Both the position numbers and the translations under genes were made by a program. This document shows, piece after piece, positions 1 through 6,212 of a DNA stretch of 8,582 nucleotides. How positions within the stretch are numbered: position 1 is the first letter of the stretch; each line of letters starts with the position of its first letter. The notes below the pieces were generated by a model that saw only the letters and a program-made list of their open reading frames with translations, ran no database searches and had not been told where the DNA came from. Origin of the DNA: Lachnospiraceae bacterium (lineage in GTDB: Bacteria > Bacillota > Clostridia > Lachnospirales > Lachnospiraceae); contig CAAGKF010000223.1 in the NCBI GenBank assembly GCA_900770345.1, positions 1-8,582 on the forward strand, written 5' to 3'.

Positions 1-159
1 GTGGGGTGAGGCAGCGCGCTGTCTCGCCATAGGAGTCGTGGCTAAAATGCCTTGATTTTGGCGGAGTCTGGAAAGGACATGGCCTGCAGATCCAAAGTGG
101 TTAAGCCGTGAACTGTAACTATCATTGAAAAATGTGATGATACGGTCACGTTCATATTA
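1..159. other. Unassigned hairpin-rich leading segment
   Basis: No convincing gene is visible here. All three + frames contain stops within the first 111 bases. The minus strand has a frame open from 156 to 1, but its only ATG is near base 30 and no ribosome site supports it. Three inverted repeats can be drawn: 5-28 (10 pairs with two G-U, CGCG loop), 41-62 (8 pairs with one G-U) and 131-152 (7 pairs with one G-U). The first ~110 bases look more GC-rich than the genes downstream. The segment could be the 3' end of an upstream gene, part of a structured RNA, or the edge of an older insertion. I do not recognise it as a known riboswitch or RNA family. Confidence 0.35.
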
Positions 160-188
160 TTGACATTCAAATGCCTGAATGTGAAAAT
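160..188 (+). promoter_or_regulatory. Candidate sigma-A promoter for the rocB-like operon
   Basis: A perfect -35 box TTGACA (160-165) is followed after 17 bp by GAAAAT (183-188), which matches TATAAT at four of six positions. A TG at 180-181 makes it an extended -10. Transcription would begin near 195, leaving a leader of about 70 nt that contains the hairpin at 211-239. The spacing and the consensus -35 are seen directly; promoter activity is inferred. Confidence 0.5.
163..182. repeat. Inverted repeat in the promoter spacer, possible operator
   Basis: ACATTCA (163-169) and TGAATGT (176-182) are perfect inverted arms separated by 6 bases. The repeat starts inside the -35 box and ends one base before the -10 hexamer of the candidate promoter, where a bound repressor would block RNA polymerase. 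If transcribed from further upstream it would also form a 7-bp hairpin. The binding protein is unknown; the LysR protein at 7017-7907 is one candidate. Confidence 0.4.
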
Positions 189-210
189 AAAACAAGAATA
201 TTTGATGTCA

Positions 211-239
211 AAGAGGACAGCCTACGCTGTCCTTTTTTG
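211..239 (+). terminator. T-tailed hairpin in the rocB-like leader (terminator or attenuator)
   Basis: AGGACAGC (214-221) pairs perfectly with GCTGTCCT (226-233) around a 4-base loop. The stem runs into a stretch of six or more T. This is a canonical intrinsic terminator. It lies 17 bases before the ribosome site of the downstream gene and downstream of the candidate promoter at 160-188. It therefore either ends an upstream transcript or attenuates this operon. Confidence 0.75.
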
Positions 240-255
240 TTCGCGTATTTTACTT

Positions 256-260
256 GGAGG
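256..260 (+). promoter_or_regulatory. Ribosome binding site that fixes the rocB-like start
   Basis: GGAGG lies 6 bases before GTG 267. The same frame extends upstream to an ATG at 171, but that start has no ribosome site and would run translation through the terminator hairpin at 211-239. GTG 267 is therefore preferred. Confidence 0.8.
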
Positions 261-266
261 TCAGAG

Positions 267-1898
267 GTGATCGATTCGGAAATTCGTGATTTGACAATTC
301 AGCTGGTAAGGATCAGGAGCATAAACACAACATCTGGAGAGAAGGATATCGCTCAGTTTATCGCGGGCTATTTCAGGTCACTTCCGTATTTTCAGGCGCA
401 TCCGGAGAATCTGATTTTACAACCAATACCGGGAGATGATCTTGGAAGATACAGTGTGATTGCCTTTGTCGAAGGGACAAAGGACGAGAATCCTCGCTGT
501 GTCATGCTGCACGGTCATATTGATACTGTTGGGTTGGAAGGATATGGACCACTTGAGAACGTAGCCTGTGATCCCCCTGCGCTGAAAGAGGCGCTCAGAA
601 GTGCTGCACTGCTCGAGGAGGTCAGAAGAGATCTGGAGTCTGGAGACTTCATGTTTGGCCGCGGCAGTTGTGACATGAAGAGCGGTGATGCGGTATTCAT
701 GACACTCTTGAAGAGAATCAGCGAACACCCGGACGACCTGTCGGGAAATGTGCTGCTTTCACTGAATCCTGTAGAAGAAAATATGCATACGGGAATCATC
801 ACATCTCTTCCGGTACTTCGCAGCCTTCAGGAGAAACACCACTGGACTTATGTTGCGGCTCTCAATAATGATTTTACAGCCCCGCTCTTTCCGGGAGATA
901 CCACGAAAACCATATATACGGGAATAGGTGGCAAGATTCTTCCCTGCTTCTATGTCCAAGGGAAGGAAACGCATGTCGGCCAGTGCTTTGAGGGATTTGA
1001 TGCTTCTGCAGTTGCAGCGGAACTTGTCAGTCAGATCCAGCTGTCAATGGATTTTGAAGATACCAGTGATGGAGAGACGGCTTATCCGCCATCTGTACTC
1101 AAAATGAAGGACCTGAAGAGCTGGTATAACGTCCAGACGGCGAAAGAAGCTTTCGTATATTTCAACTATTTTGTTCATGATGCGCCCATGACAATCATAA
1201 ATGAACGGCTTATGGCGGCGGCACAAGCTGCATTCCATCGTGTCGAAGAGAATATTAACAGGCAGAAAAAGCGCTTCTGCGCTGCAAGCGGAGAGACCTA
1301 TCAGGAAGTTCATTATGAAATAAAGGTGATGACCTGGAAGGAGCTGCTGGACCTTGCTGAACAGAAGCCCCATTTTTCGAAGGACAGGCTGCTTTCGATT
1401 GCAACAGAACAGCAAAAAAACGGAACAGATATTCGGGAAATTCCGATTGATATGATACGGTATCTTCTCGGTGTTACAGGTTTGACGCAGCCATTGGTTG
1501 TGCTTTATTACGCTCCGCCATATTGTCCACATTCTACCCTGAAAGCAGATCAGCAGGGAATACAGGATATTCTTCGACATGCAACCGAGGAGATTCATGA
1601 GACTACAGGAGAGAATTTCCGGTTTATGAAGTTTTATCCGTCTCTTTCGGATAGCAGTTATCTCCGGATTGATGACGATGAGGTATCTATTCATACGTTA
1701 ATTGATAATTTCCCGGCCTTTGAGCAGCTCTACCGTTTACCGGTGGACACAATACGGGCTTTAAATATTCCGGCAGTCAATATCGGCTGCTTCGGAGCTG
1801 ACTGCCACAAATGGACGGAGCGTGTCTATATGCCGTATACCTTCGGTGTATTGCCGGAGCTGGAAATGAAAATGATCAACCTGTTACTTCAAGCATGA
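267..1898 (+). CDS. rocB: RocB-like M20 family metallohydrolase
   Basis: This cytoplasmic protein of 543 residues (GTG start) resembles RocB, the M20-type protein of the Bacillus arginine-utilisation locus, in length and motifs. M20 enzymes are di-zinc amidohydrolases that act on peptides, acylated amino acids or, in some branches, N-carbamoyl amino acids; the reaction of RocB itself is not well defined. The expected metal and catalytic residues are present: HGHIDTV with His84 and Asp86, then FGRGSCDMKSGD with Asp136, then VEEN with the Glu170-Glu171 pair, a His at 236 in KETHVG, and a late His514 in GADCHKW. A typical RocB phrase, DLESGDFMFGRG, is visible. No signal peptide is seen. It is the first gene of an operon: its stop overlaps the ribosome site of the next gene, 13 bases apart, suggesting translational coupling to the GME enzyme. 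Family assignment is firm; the substrate is unknown. Confidence 0.88.
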   Translation: MIDSEIRDLTIQLVRIRSINTTSGEKDIAQFIAGYFRSLPYFQAHPENLILQPIPGDDLGRYSVIAFVEGTKDENPRCVMLHGHIDTVGLEGYGPLENVACDPPALKEALRSAALLEEVRRDLESGDFMFGRGSCDMKSGDAVFMTLLKRISEHPDDLSGNVLLSLNPVEENMHTGIITSLPVLRSLQEKHHWTYVAALNNDFTAPLFPGDTTKTIYTGIGGKILPCFYVQGKETHVGQCFEGFDASAVAAELVSQIQLSMDFEDTSDGETAYPPSVLKMKDLKSWYNVQTAKEAFVYFNYFVHDAPMTIINERLMAAAQAAFHRVEENINRQKKRFCAASGETYQEVHYEIKVMTWKELLDLAEQKPHFSKDRLLSIATEQQKNGTDIREIPIDMIRYLLGVTGLTQPLVVLYYAPPYCPHSTLKADQQGIQDILRHATEEIHETTGENFRFMKFYPSLSDSSYLRIDDDEVSIHTLIDNFPAFEQLYRLPVDTIRALNIPAVNIGCFGADCHKWTERVYMPYTFGVLPELEMKMINLLLQA

Positions 1899-1911
1899 GG
1901 AGGAAAGTTCA

Positions 1912-2931
1912 ATGGCAACTCTACAGATGTACATGGATCAAAGCACAATCAGGAATACGTTTACATCAGATGTCTATGAAGAGGTATGGGGAAAGGATTT
2001 TGGCGTAGATAATTCTGTCGGCAAGATCCGGAAAATAATGGTGCATTGCCCTGGAAAGGAACTGGAGCAGCTCAAAGACGGCGTTTATGAAGAAGATGCC
2101 GGTGCCAGAATTCTGAAGGACAAACGCGGCAGAATCAGGAACTACTGGGAAGATACGGAACTGCCGAACATTGATCTTCTGCAAAAGCAGCATCATGCGA
2201 TGACGGACGTTCTCAAGAAAGAAGGCATTGAGGTTTATTCATTTGATGACCCGACACTTTTCTGGACAAACTTAACGTTTACACGTGATGTTGCGCTGAT
2301 GACGCCGAAGGGAGTCATCCTCTCCAGATTTGCAATGTATTTTCATCAGGGAGAGACAAAACTTGCTCAGGAATTCTTCACCTCACACGGGATTCCGATT
2401 CTTGGCGCCATTCAGGGAAAAGGGTCCATGGAAGGCGGCTCGTTTTCATTGCTCGATGAACACACAGCAATTGTAGGCAGATCCGTGCGCATCAATGATG
2501 AAGGAATTGAGCAGCTTCGGGCACTTCTTGCTCTCCAGAATATTGATCTCATTGTTGTTGACCTGCCGGCGTATCATATTCATCTGGACGAGGCATTCAT
2601 GCCATTGGATCGGGACAAGATTCTGTGCAGCACCTACATACTGCCTTATTGGTTCCTGAAAATGATGAGAGATCGCGGCTATCAGATTGTGGAATGCGAT
2701 CGGGACGATCCGATGCTTTCTAATAATTGCATTGCGATTGCACCTGGGAAGATCCTGTTTCCTTCTGTTGCTGTAAAAACAATGAGAAATCTGGAAAGGG
2801 CAGGACTTGATGTGATACCGGTTGATGTTTCCGAGATCAATAAACTGGGCGGAGGCATCCACTGCGCTACACTTCCACTTCTCCGTGATCATGTGGATAT
2901 GATAGGAACACCTGCTGTTGCCAGCGAATAA
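1912..2931 (+). CDS. GME superfamily enzyme (arginine deiminase / amidinotransferase-like)
   Basis: This is a 339-residue cytoplasmic protein of the guanidine-modifying (GME, pentein-fold) superfamily, which includes arginine deiminase, agmatine deiminase, DDAH and amidinotransferases. These enzymes attack a guanidinium carbon with a Cys. The complete set is visible: Arg125-Asp126 in FTRDVAL, Glu174 in GSMEGG, the His224-Leu225-Asp226 motif in HLDEAF, and the catalytic Cys318 in GGGIHCATLPL. The His-Leu-Asp triplet is as in arginine deiminases. The protein is shorter than classic arginine deiminases (about 410 residues) and nearer the size of amidinotransferases and agmatine deiminases. A strong GAGGAGG site (1897-1903) overlapping the upstream stop supports ATG 1912. 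Co-transcription with the RocB-like hydrolase suggests sequential reactions on one guanidino substrate. Whether it hydrolyses or transfers the amidino group cannot be decided. Confidence 0.85.
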   Translation: MATLQMYMDQSTIRNTFTSDVYEEVWGKDFGVDNSVGKIRKIMVHCPGKELEQLKDGVYEEDAGARILKDKRGRIRNYWEDTELPNIDLLQKQHHAMTDVLKKEGIEVYSFDDPTLFWTNLTFTRDVALMTPKGVILSRFAMYFHQGETKLAQEFFTSHGIPILGAIQGKGSMEGGSFSLLDEHTAIVGRSVRINDEGIEQLRALLALQNIDLIVVDLPAYHIHLDEAFMPLDRDKILCSTYILPYWFLKMMRDRGYQIVECDRDDPMLSNNCIAIAPGKILFPSVAVKTMRNLERAGLDVIPVDVSEINKLGGGIHCATLPLLRDHVDMIGTPAVASE

Positions 2932-2964
2932 TGCAGACTATTCCTTCAGACGTGCATTCAGACG

Positions 2965-3004
2965 AAAAAACTTCCCGATCTGTTATAAGATCGGGAAGTT
3001 TTTT
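2965..3004. terminator. Two-way intrinsic terminator between convergent genes
   Basis: A perfect 17-bp stem pairs 2965-2981 with 2988-3004 around a 6-base loop (GTTATA). It begins with six A and ends with six T, so it has a T-tract on both strands. It sits 33 bases after the + gene stop and 36 bases after the minus-strand gene stop, and should terminate both. Confidence 0.95.
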
Positions 3005-3040
3005 ATTACGCTTTTATCAGGATGGAATGTAACGGATCCG

Positions 3041-3925
3041 TCAGTATTCGCGAAGCACGGACATTGTCATGCAGGTCGGGCCGGCATGGCGGTCATAGCC
3101 GGTCCATGCACCGGGCATTTCTTTCACTTCACAGCCGAGTTTTTCAAGCTCATCACGAACTCGGGGATTCCCTTCCAGCATGATCAGCTTTCTCGGAGCA
3201 ACGGCGAGGATGTTCGATGCAGAGTGAGAAAATTCTTCATCAGTGATGTCAACCATCTGGATGCCACGCTCCTGTAGTAACTTGTACATGGCAACAGGCA
3301 TCAGCTTGGAATAAACTACGGCAAGATCCTTGTCGAGCAGGGAACAAACGCTGCCGAGATGAAGGACAGTACCAGGACCCATATAGTGCGGGAGCTGGAA
3401 CTGAATGACCTGAATGCCGTCCGGTTCAAGCAGACGTTTCACCTGCTCATAACCTGCCTGATTTGTTCTATAGGTGTTACCGACAAGCAGTGTGTCATGA
3501 TCCAGCCAGATCGTTTCTCCGCCACCCTCAATGGTTCCGGGAGCAGTAACGGAATAGTAAATCGGAATCTGCATGGAAGTCAGCTTCTGAGATACAACAA
3601 GTTCTTCTCCAAGACGCTGAGGCTTGCCGGGGCGTGAAATGATGGCACCTTTATCGGTAATAATGCCGCTGTCTGTGACATAGGTAAGACCGGTATACGG
3701 GAGCGGGCAGTCTTCAATATAGTTTACTTCAACCCCCCAGTCCTTAAGATAGGAAGCGAAAACATCATGCTCATGCTGCGCTTCTTCAAGAACCGGGAAA
3801 GGACCTGTGAAGCCGAAGTTCCTGTAGTTGTTGTGATCAGAGAACTCCGGCCCTGGACGGTGAATCAGAGCACGCTTTAAGGGAGCATACATGGACTGGG
3901 CACCATACGTTCTATTACTACTCAT
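3041..3925 (-). CDS. DDAH / arginine deiminase-family hydrolase (second GME protein)
   Basis: This is a 294-residue cytoplasmic GME superfamily protein, close in size to dimethylarginine dimethylaminohydrolases, which release an amine from arginine derivatives to give citrulline. Visible motifs are TDSGIITDKGAIISRPG with Asp85, IEGGGE with Glu133, HLGS with His189, and the catalytic Cys285 in HAGPTCMT. The triplet after the catalytic His is Leu-Gly-Ser, like the HLKS of DDAH enzymes and unlike the HLD of the neighbour at 1912-2931, so the two proteins are clearly diverged. The Arg before the first Asp is also replaced by Thr. The start is the second of two close ATGs: GAGGAG (3933-3938 on the minus strand) is 7 bases from ATG 3925 but only 1 base from ATG 3931. 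It is transcribed convergently to the first GME gene and divergently from the transporter operon. The exact substrate is unknown. Confidence 0.85.
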   Translation of the reverse strand: MSSNRTYGAQSMYAPLKRALIHRPGPEFSDHNNYRNFGFTGPFPVLEEAQHEHDVFASYLKDWGVEVNYIEDCPLPYTGLTYVTDSGIITDKGAIISRPGKPQRLGEELVVSQKLTSMQIPIYYSVTAPGTIEGGGETIWLDHDTLLVGNTYRTNQAGYEQVKRLLEPDGIQVIQFQLPHYMGPGTVLHLGSVCSLLDKDLAVVYSKLMPVAMYKLLQERGIQMVDITDEEFSHSASNILAVAPRKLIMLEGNPRVRDELEKLGCEVKEMPGAWTGYDRHAGPTCMTMSVLREY

Positions 3926-3993
3926 GATCATTCTCCTCTCTTGTTGTAAGTTTTTGAATCAACATCTGATTCCTTGTTTGTAACTGTATCCTG

Positions 3994-4021
3994 AACATAG
4001 CACGTTTTTTCAGTAAACAAA
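3994..4021 (-). promoter_or_regulatory. Possible promoter for the minus-strand GME gene
   Basis: Read on the minus strand there is a TG (4002-4001), one base, then TATGTT (3999-3994), an extended -10-like element. TTTGTT (4021-4016), 16 bp upstream, is a weak -35. It would give a leader of about 65 nt. Support is limited to these partial matches. Confidence 0.3.
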
Positions 4022-4023
4022 AA

Positions 4024-4041
4024 TCATGTTCATGAATTGAA
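4024..4041. promoter_or_regulatory. Possible LysR-type operator between divergent promoters
   Basis: The 8-bp palindrome TTCATGAA (4029-4036) lies between the candidate -35 boxes of the two divergent promoters. It overlaps two T-N11-A spacings (4024 to 4036 and 4029 to 4041), the loose consensus of LysR-family sites. The motif is short and such matches are common in AT-rich DNA. Confidence 0.25.
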
Positions 4042-4064
4042 TTTATTGGCAAGGCTGATATATT
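4037..4064 (+). promoter_or_regulatory. Candidate promoter for the ABC transporter operon
   Basis: TTGAAT (4037-4042, four of six to TTGACA) is followed after 16 bp by TATATT (4059-4064, five of six to TATAAT), with TG at 4056-4057 as an extended -10. It would start transcription near 4071 and give a leader of about 215 nt ending in the hairpin at 4206-4240. A second, weaker option is TTGGTG (4162-4167) with GATAAT (4184-4189), which would give a much shorter leader. Confidence 0.4.
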
Positions 4065-4174
4065 AGTGACATTGCACAAAAGAAAGGCAATACAATCGAA
4101 TTCATAAATACATAATTGCGTCTATATCGAGTAGACTGATAGTTATTATTTGGAAATAGTATTGGTGATTCAAA

Positions 4175-4191
4175 ATATTATGTGATAATAT
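4175..4191. repeat. Perfect 7-3-7 inverted repeat upstream of the leader hairpin
   Basis: ATATTAT and ATAATAT flank GTG. The right arm contains GATAAT, which could be the -10 of the alternative promoter, so a bound protein would occlude it. As an AT-only repeat in AT-rich DNA it could also be fortuitous. Confidence 0.35.
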
Positions 4192-4205
4192 CGGGCTCAA
4201 GAATA

Positions 4206-4240
4206 ACGAGGTTCTTCCCGGGAAGAATCTCGTTTTTTTT
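4206..4240 (+). terminator. Strong T-tailed hairpin in the transporter leader (probable attenuator)
   Basis: An 11-bp stem pairs 4206-4216 with 4223-4233, with one G-U pair and a CCCGGG loop that may tighten further, and is followed by eight T (4233-4240). It is a textbook intrinsic terminator. No + gene lies before it within the intergenic region, since the upstream neighbour runs on the minus strand. It therefore most likely acts on the transporter mRNA leader itself. The ribosome site of the binding protein follows 31 bases later. Confidence 0.8.
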
Positions 4241-4286
4241 ATCACCTGTCAACAGAAACGGAAAGTTCTATGAGGAGAAAACTATT

Positions 4287-5378
4287 ATGAAGAAAAGAAT
4301 CGTTGCTGTACTGATGAGTGTGGTTATGGCTGGTGCTCTTGCTGCCTGCGGAAGTTCATCGGATTCTTCAACATCTGCTTCCTCAGTATCGGACGCTGGT
4401 ACTGTTGCAAGTTCAGTGGACACAAAGGCGGAAGAATCATCAACGGAGTCAACCACTGCTGCTTCTTCAGGTGGGACGACGACCATTCGCATGGCATTAC
4501 CGACCTGGGTTGGCTATGGTGCGCTTTATGTTGCGCAGGATAAGGGGTTCTTTGAAGAGCAGGGCCTTGATGTGGAATTGAGTATTATTGAAGGATTGGC
4601 AGAACGTAAGCAGGCGCTGATCTCCGGTAATCTCGACGGGCTTGCAACTTCCGTTGATGTTCTGATCAACCTTGAAGGCTCTGGCATTCCGATGGGACTG
4701 GTTTGGCTGCTGGATCGCTCCAATGGTTCTGATGGCATTGTTGCCACGTCTGATTGCAAGTCTCCCGCAGATCTGAAGGGAAAGAACGTGGCGGCAGAGA
4801 TCGGCTCTACTGATCACTACTTTTTACTGCAGGTACTTAAGGAATATGGTCTTACGGAAGATGACATCAATATCGTCCCCATGAATGTCGGGGATGCGGG
4901 AACCGCTTTTGTCGCAGGACAGGTTGATGCAGCTGCGACCTATGATCCGTATCTGTCGCAGGGCGTAGAAGCAGGAGGTGTAGCCTTTACAACCGCTGAC
5001 TACGATATCGATCTGATGGATGCAATTGGATTCTCGGATGATTTCATTGAGCAAAACCCGGATGCAGTGCAGGCGTTTGTGACGGCTGTTTCGGAGGCGA
5101 GCAGCTACATTGCAGAAAATCGTGATGAATGCGTTCCAATCATCGCAGATGGACTCAAGCTGGAAGGCGAAGATGTTTCCTCCACGATGGATGTTCTGGA
5201 GTCTTATGATCTCTCCGGTAATATTGATCAGATGGGTGCAGACGATGACAATCGCGGAAAGCTCTATGATACCGTAGCCGGTATTTCCCAGTTCTATGCG
5301 GACGAGGGTCTTAATGATGGCGTTGTTGAGGCAACTGATCTGATTGATCCTGATTTTGTACGCGCATTGAACAAGTAA
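4287..5378 (+). CDS. Lipoprotein solute-binding protein, NitT/TauT-type ABC transporter
   Basis: This is the extracytoplasmic substrate receptor of the ABC importer encoded downstream, anchored to the outer face of the membrane. It has 363 residues. The first 20 form a lipoprotein signal peptide (MKKR, hydrophobic core, lipobox Leu-Ala-Ala before Cys21). Residues 22-64 form a low-complexity Ser/Thr/Ala/Glu linker. The binding domain starts at TIRMALPTW (about 66) and is of the SsuA/TauA/NMT1 type: GALYVAQDKGFFEEQGLDVE (78-97), LISGNLDGLATS, DLKGKNVAAEIGSTDHYFLL and VDAAATYDPYL are typical segments. The frame extends further upstream, but GAGGAG (4272-4277), 9 bases before ATG 4287, and the signal peptide fix the start. 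The mature domain is visibly rich in Asp and Glu. Ligands known for the family include nitrate, sulfonates, taurine and pyrimidine precursors; the context suggests a guanidino compound, but the ligand cannot be read here. Confidence 0.9.
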   Translation: MKKRIVAVLMSVVMAGALAACGSSSDSSTSASSVSDAGTVASSVDTKAEESSTESTTAASSGGTTTIRMALPTWVGYGALYVAQDKGFFEEQGLDVELSIIEGLAERKQALISGNLDGLATSVDVLINLEGSGIPMGLVWLLDRSNGSDGIVATSDCKSPADLKGKNVAAEIGSTDHYFLLQVLKEYGLTEDDINIVPMNVGDAGTAFVAGQVDAAATYDPYLSQGVEAGGVAFTTADYDIDLMDAIGFSDDFIEQNPDAVQAFVTAVSEASSYIAENRDECVPIIADGLKLEGEDVSSTMDVLESYDLSGNIDQMGADDDNRGKLYDTVAGISQFYADEGLNDGVVEATDLIDPDFVRALNK

Positions 5379-5398
5379 CGCAGATTTCGTGATCTGAT

Positions 5399-5433
5399 AC
5401 AAAGGCGGCTGTAGTGATTCAGCCGTCCTTTGT
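5399..5433 (+). repeat. Intercistronic hairpin after the binding-protein gene
   Basis: The arms 5399-5411 and 5420-5433 form a 13-bp stem with a single bulged T (5426) and an 8-base loop. No run of T follows, so it is a poor terminator. A stem at this place commonly protects the upstream mRNA or lowers read-through, giving more binding protein than permease. It ends 9 bases before the permease ribosome site. Confidence 0.65.
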
Positions 5434-5454
5434 GTTATTTATGGAGGAACCCGC

Positions 5455-6207
5455 ATGAAGAATAAAAAAGTCCACGGAATTATCACATTTGCGGTCCTGA
5501 TCGTGTTGTGGATCATTGCTTCCTATATCTTCAATGTCAAGGAAATGTTCCTGCCAAAGCCTCACAAGGTATTGACTTCGTTTGTCAGTATGTTTGTAGA
5601 GGACGCATATCTTCTGGATGTGTGGGCAAGCGTACGTCGTGTCATTGGCGGCTTTGTTGTGGCTTCAGTCATTGCGATTCCACTTGGTTTGCTGATGGGA
5701 ATTTCAACAAATGTGGCATCATATGCAGAACCGCTCATCAGTTTTATTCGCTATATGCCAGCATCGGCATTTATACCGATGTTTATTATCTGGTTTGGCC
5801 TGGGCGAGGTTGAAAAGATGGCGGTCATCTTTTATGGCTCATTTTTCTATCTGGCTTTGATGGTTATGGACGTAGCGAAGAATGTAGATCCGTCTTTGAT
5901 TGAAGTGTCAAAGACACTGGGAGCCGGAAAGTGGACGCTTTTCTCAAAAGTAATTTTGAAAGCCTCTCTTCCTGGTATTGTTGATGCATTACGTACAACG
6001 TTTGGTGCTGCCTGGACATATCTGATAGTCGCCGAAATTGTAGGTGCTACATCCGGCATTGGTTATGTGATCCAGACAGGTTCGCGATTCCTCAGGACGG
6101 CGGACATGTTTGTGGGTATTCTGACAATCGGTTTCCTTGGCCTCATTTCCGACAAGTTGTTTGCACTGTTTTCCAAGCATGCTTTTTCGTATCTGAATAA
6201 GGGGTGA
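5455..6207 (+). CDS. ABC transporter permease, NitT/TauT (SsuC-like) type
   Basis: This 250-residue inner-membrane protein forms the translocation channel, probably as a homodimer because the operon has only one permease gene. It shows about six hydrophobic segments: residues 8-26 after a Lys-rich N terminus, about 62-82, 92-116, 120-140, 180-200 and 215-235. The cytoplasmic coupling loop that contacts the ATPase carries the EAA-type motif, with Glu150, Gly156 and Pro173 in EVSKTLGAGKW to KASLPGI. Length and motif match SsuC/TauC-like permeases. GGAGG (5443-5447), 7 bases before ATG 5455, supports the start. It is separated from the binding-protein gene by a hairpin and from the ATPase gene by only 5 bases. 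Confidence 0.92.
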   Translation: MKNKKVHGIITFAVLIVLWIIASYIFNVKEMFLPKPHKVLTSFVSMFVEDAYLLDVWASVRRVIGGFVVASVIAIPLGLLMGISTNVASYAEPLISFIRYMPASAFIPMFIIWFGLGEVEKMAVIFYGSFFYLALMVMDVAKNVDPSLIEVSKTLGAGKWTLFSKVILKASLPGIVDALRTTFGAAWTYLIVAEIVGATSGIGYVIQTGSRFLRTADMFVGILTIGFLGLISDKLFALFSKHAFSYLNKG

Positions 6208-6212
6208 TAACT

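Larger units (their letters stand above)
3926..4286. other. Divergent control region between GME gene and transporter operon
   Basis: This 361-bp AT-rich stretch has no supported gene. It holds a small perfect hairpin in the leader of the minus gene (GAATCA 3956-3961 and TGATTC 3967-3972), a possible minus-strand promoter (3994-4021), the palindrome TTCATGAA (4029-4036), a possible + promoter (4037-4064), a 7-3-7 inverted repeat (4175-4191) and a strong T-tailed hairpin (4206-4240). A LysR regulator encoded in the right-hand operon is the obvious candidate to bind here, since members of that family often act between divergent promoters. Confidence 0.6.

Noticed and set aside
1..156. Minus-strand open frame running out of the window
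   Set aside because: It has 52 open codons but no usable start with a ribosome site near its beginning, the product is not recognised, and it is short enough to be open by chance.
171..266. Upstream extension of the rocB-like gene to ATG 171
   Set aside because: There is no ribosome site at 171, the added 32 residues do not look like the start of an M20 protein, and the stretch contains the terminator hairpin. GTG 267 has GGAGG at ideal spacing.
1..266. Guanidine riboswitch or T-box in the rocB-like leader
   Set aside because: The guanidino theme makes this attractive, but I could not find the conserved ykkC, ACGR-loop or T-box sequence elements, so no aptamer call is made.
1044..1694. Long minus-strand frame of 216 codons
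   Set aside because: It lies wholly inside the RocB-like gene, antisense to a protein with complete catalytic motifs. It has no family features and is a shadow.
4182..4286. Extended start of the solute-binding protein
   Set aside because: The extension has no ribosome site, crosses the leader terminator, and would bury the lipoprotein signal peptide 35 residues inside the protein.
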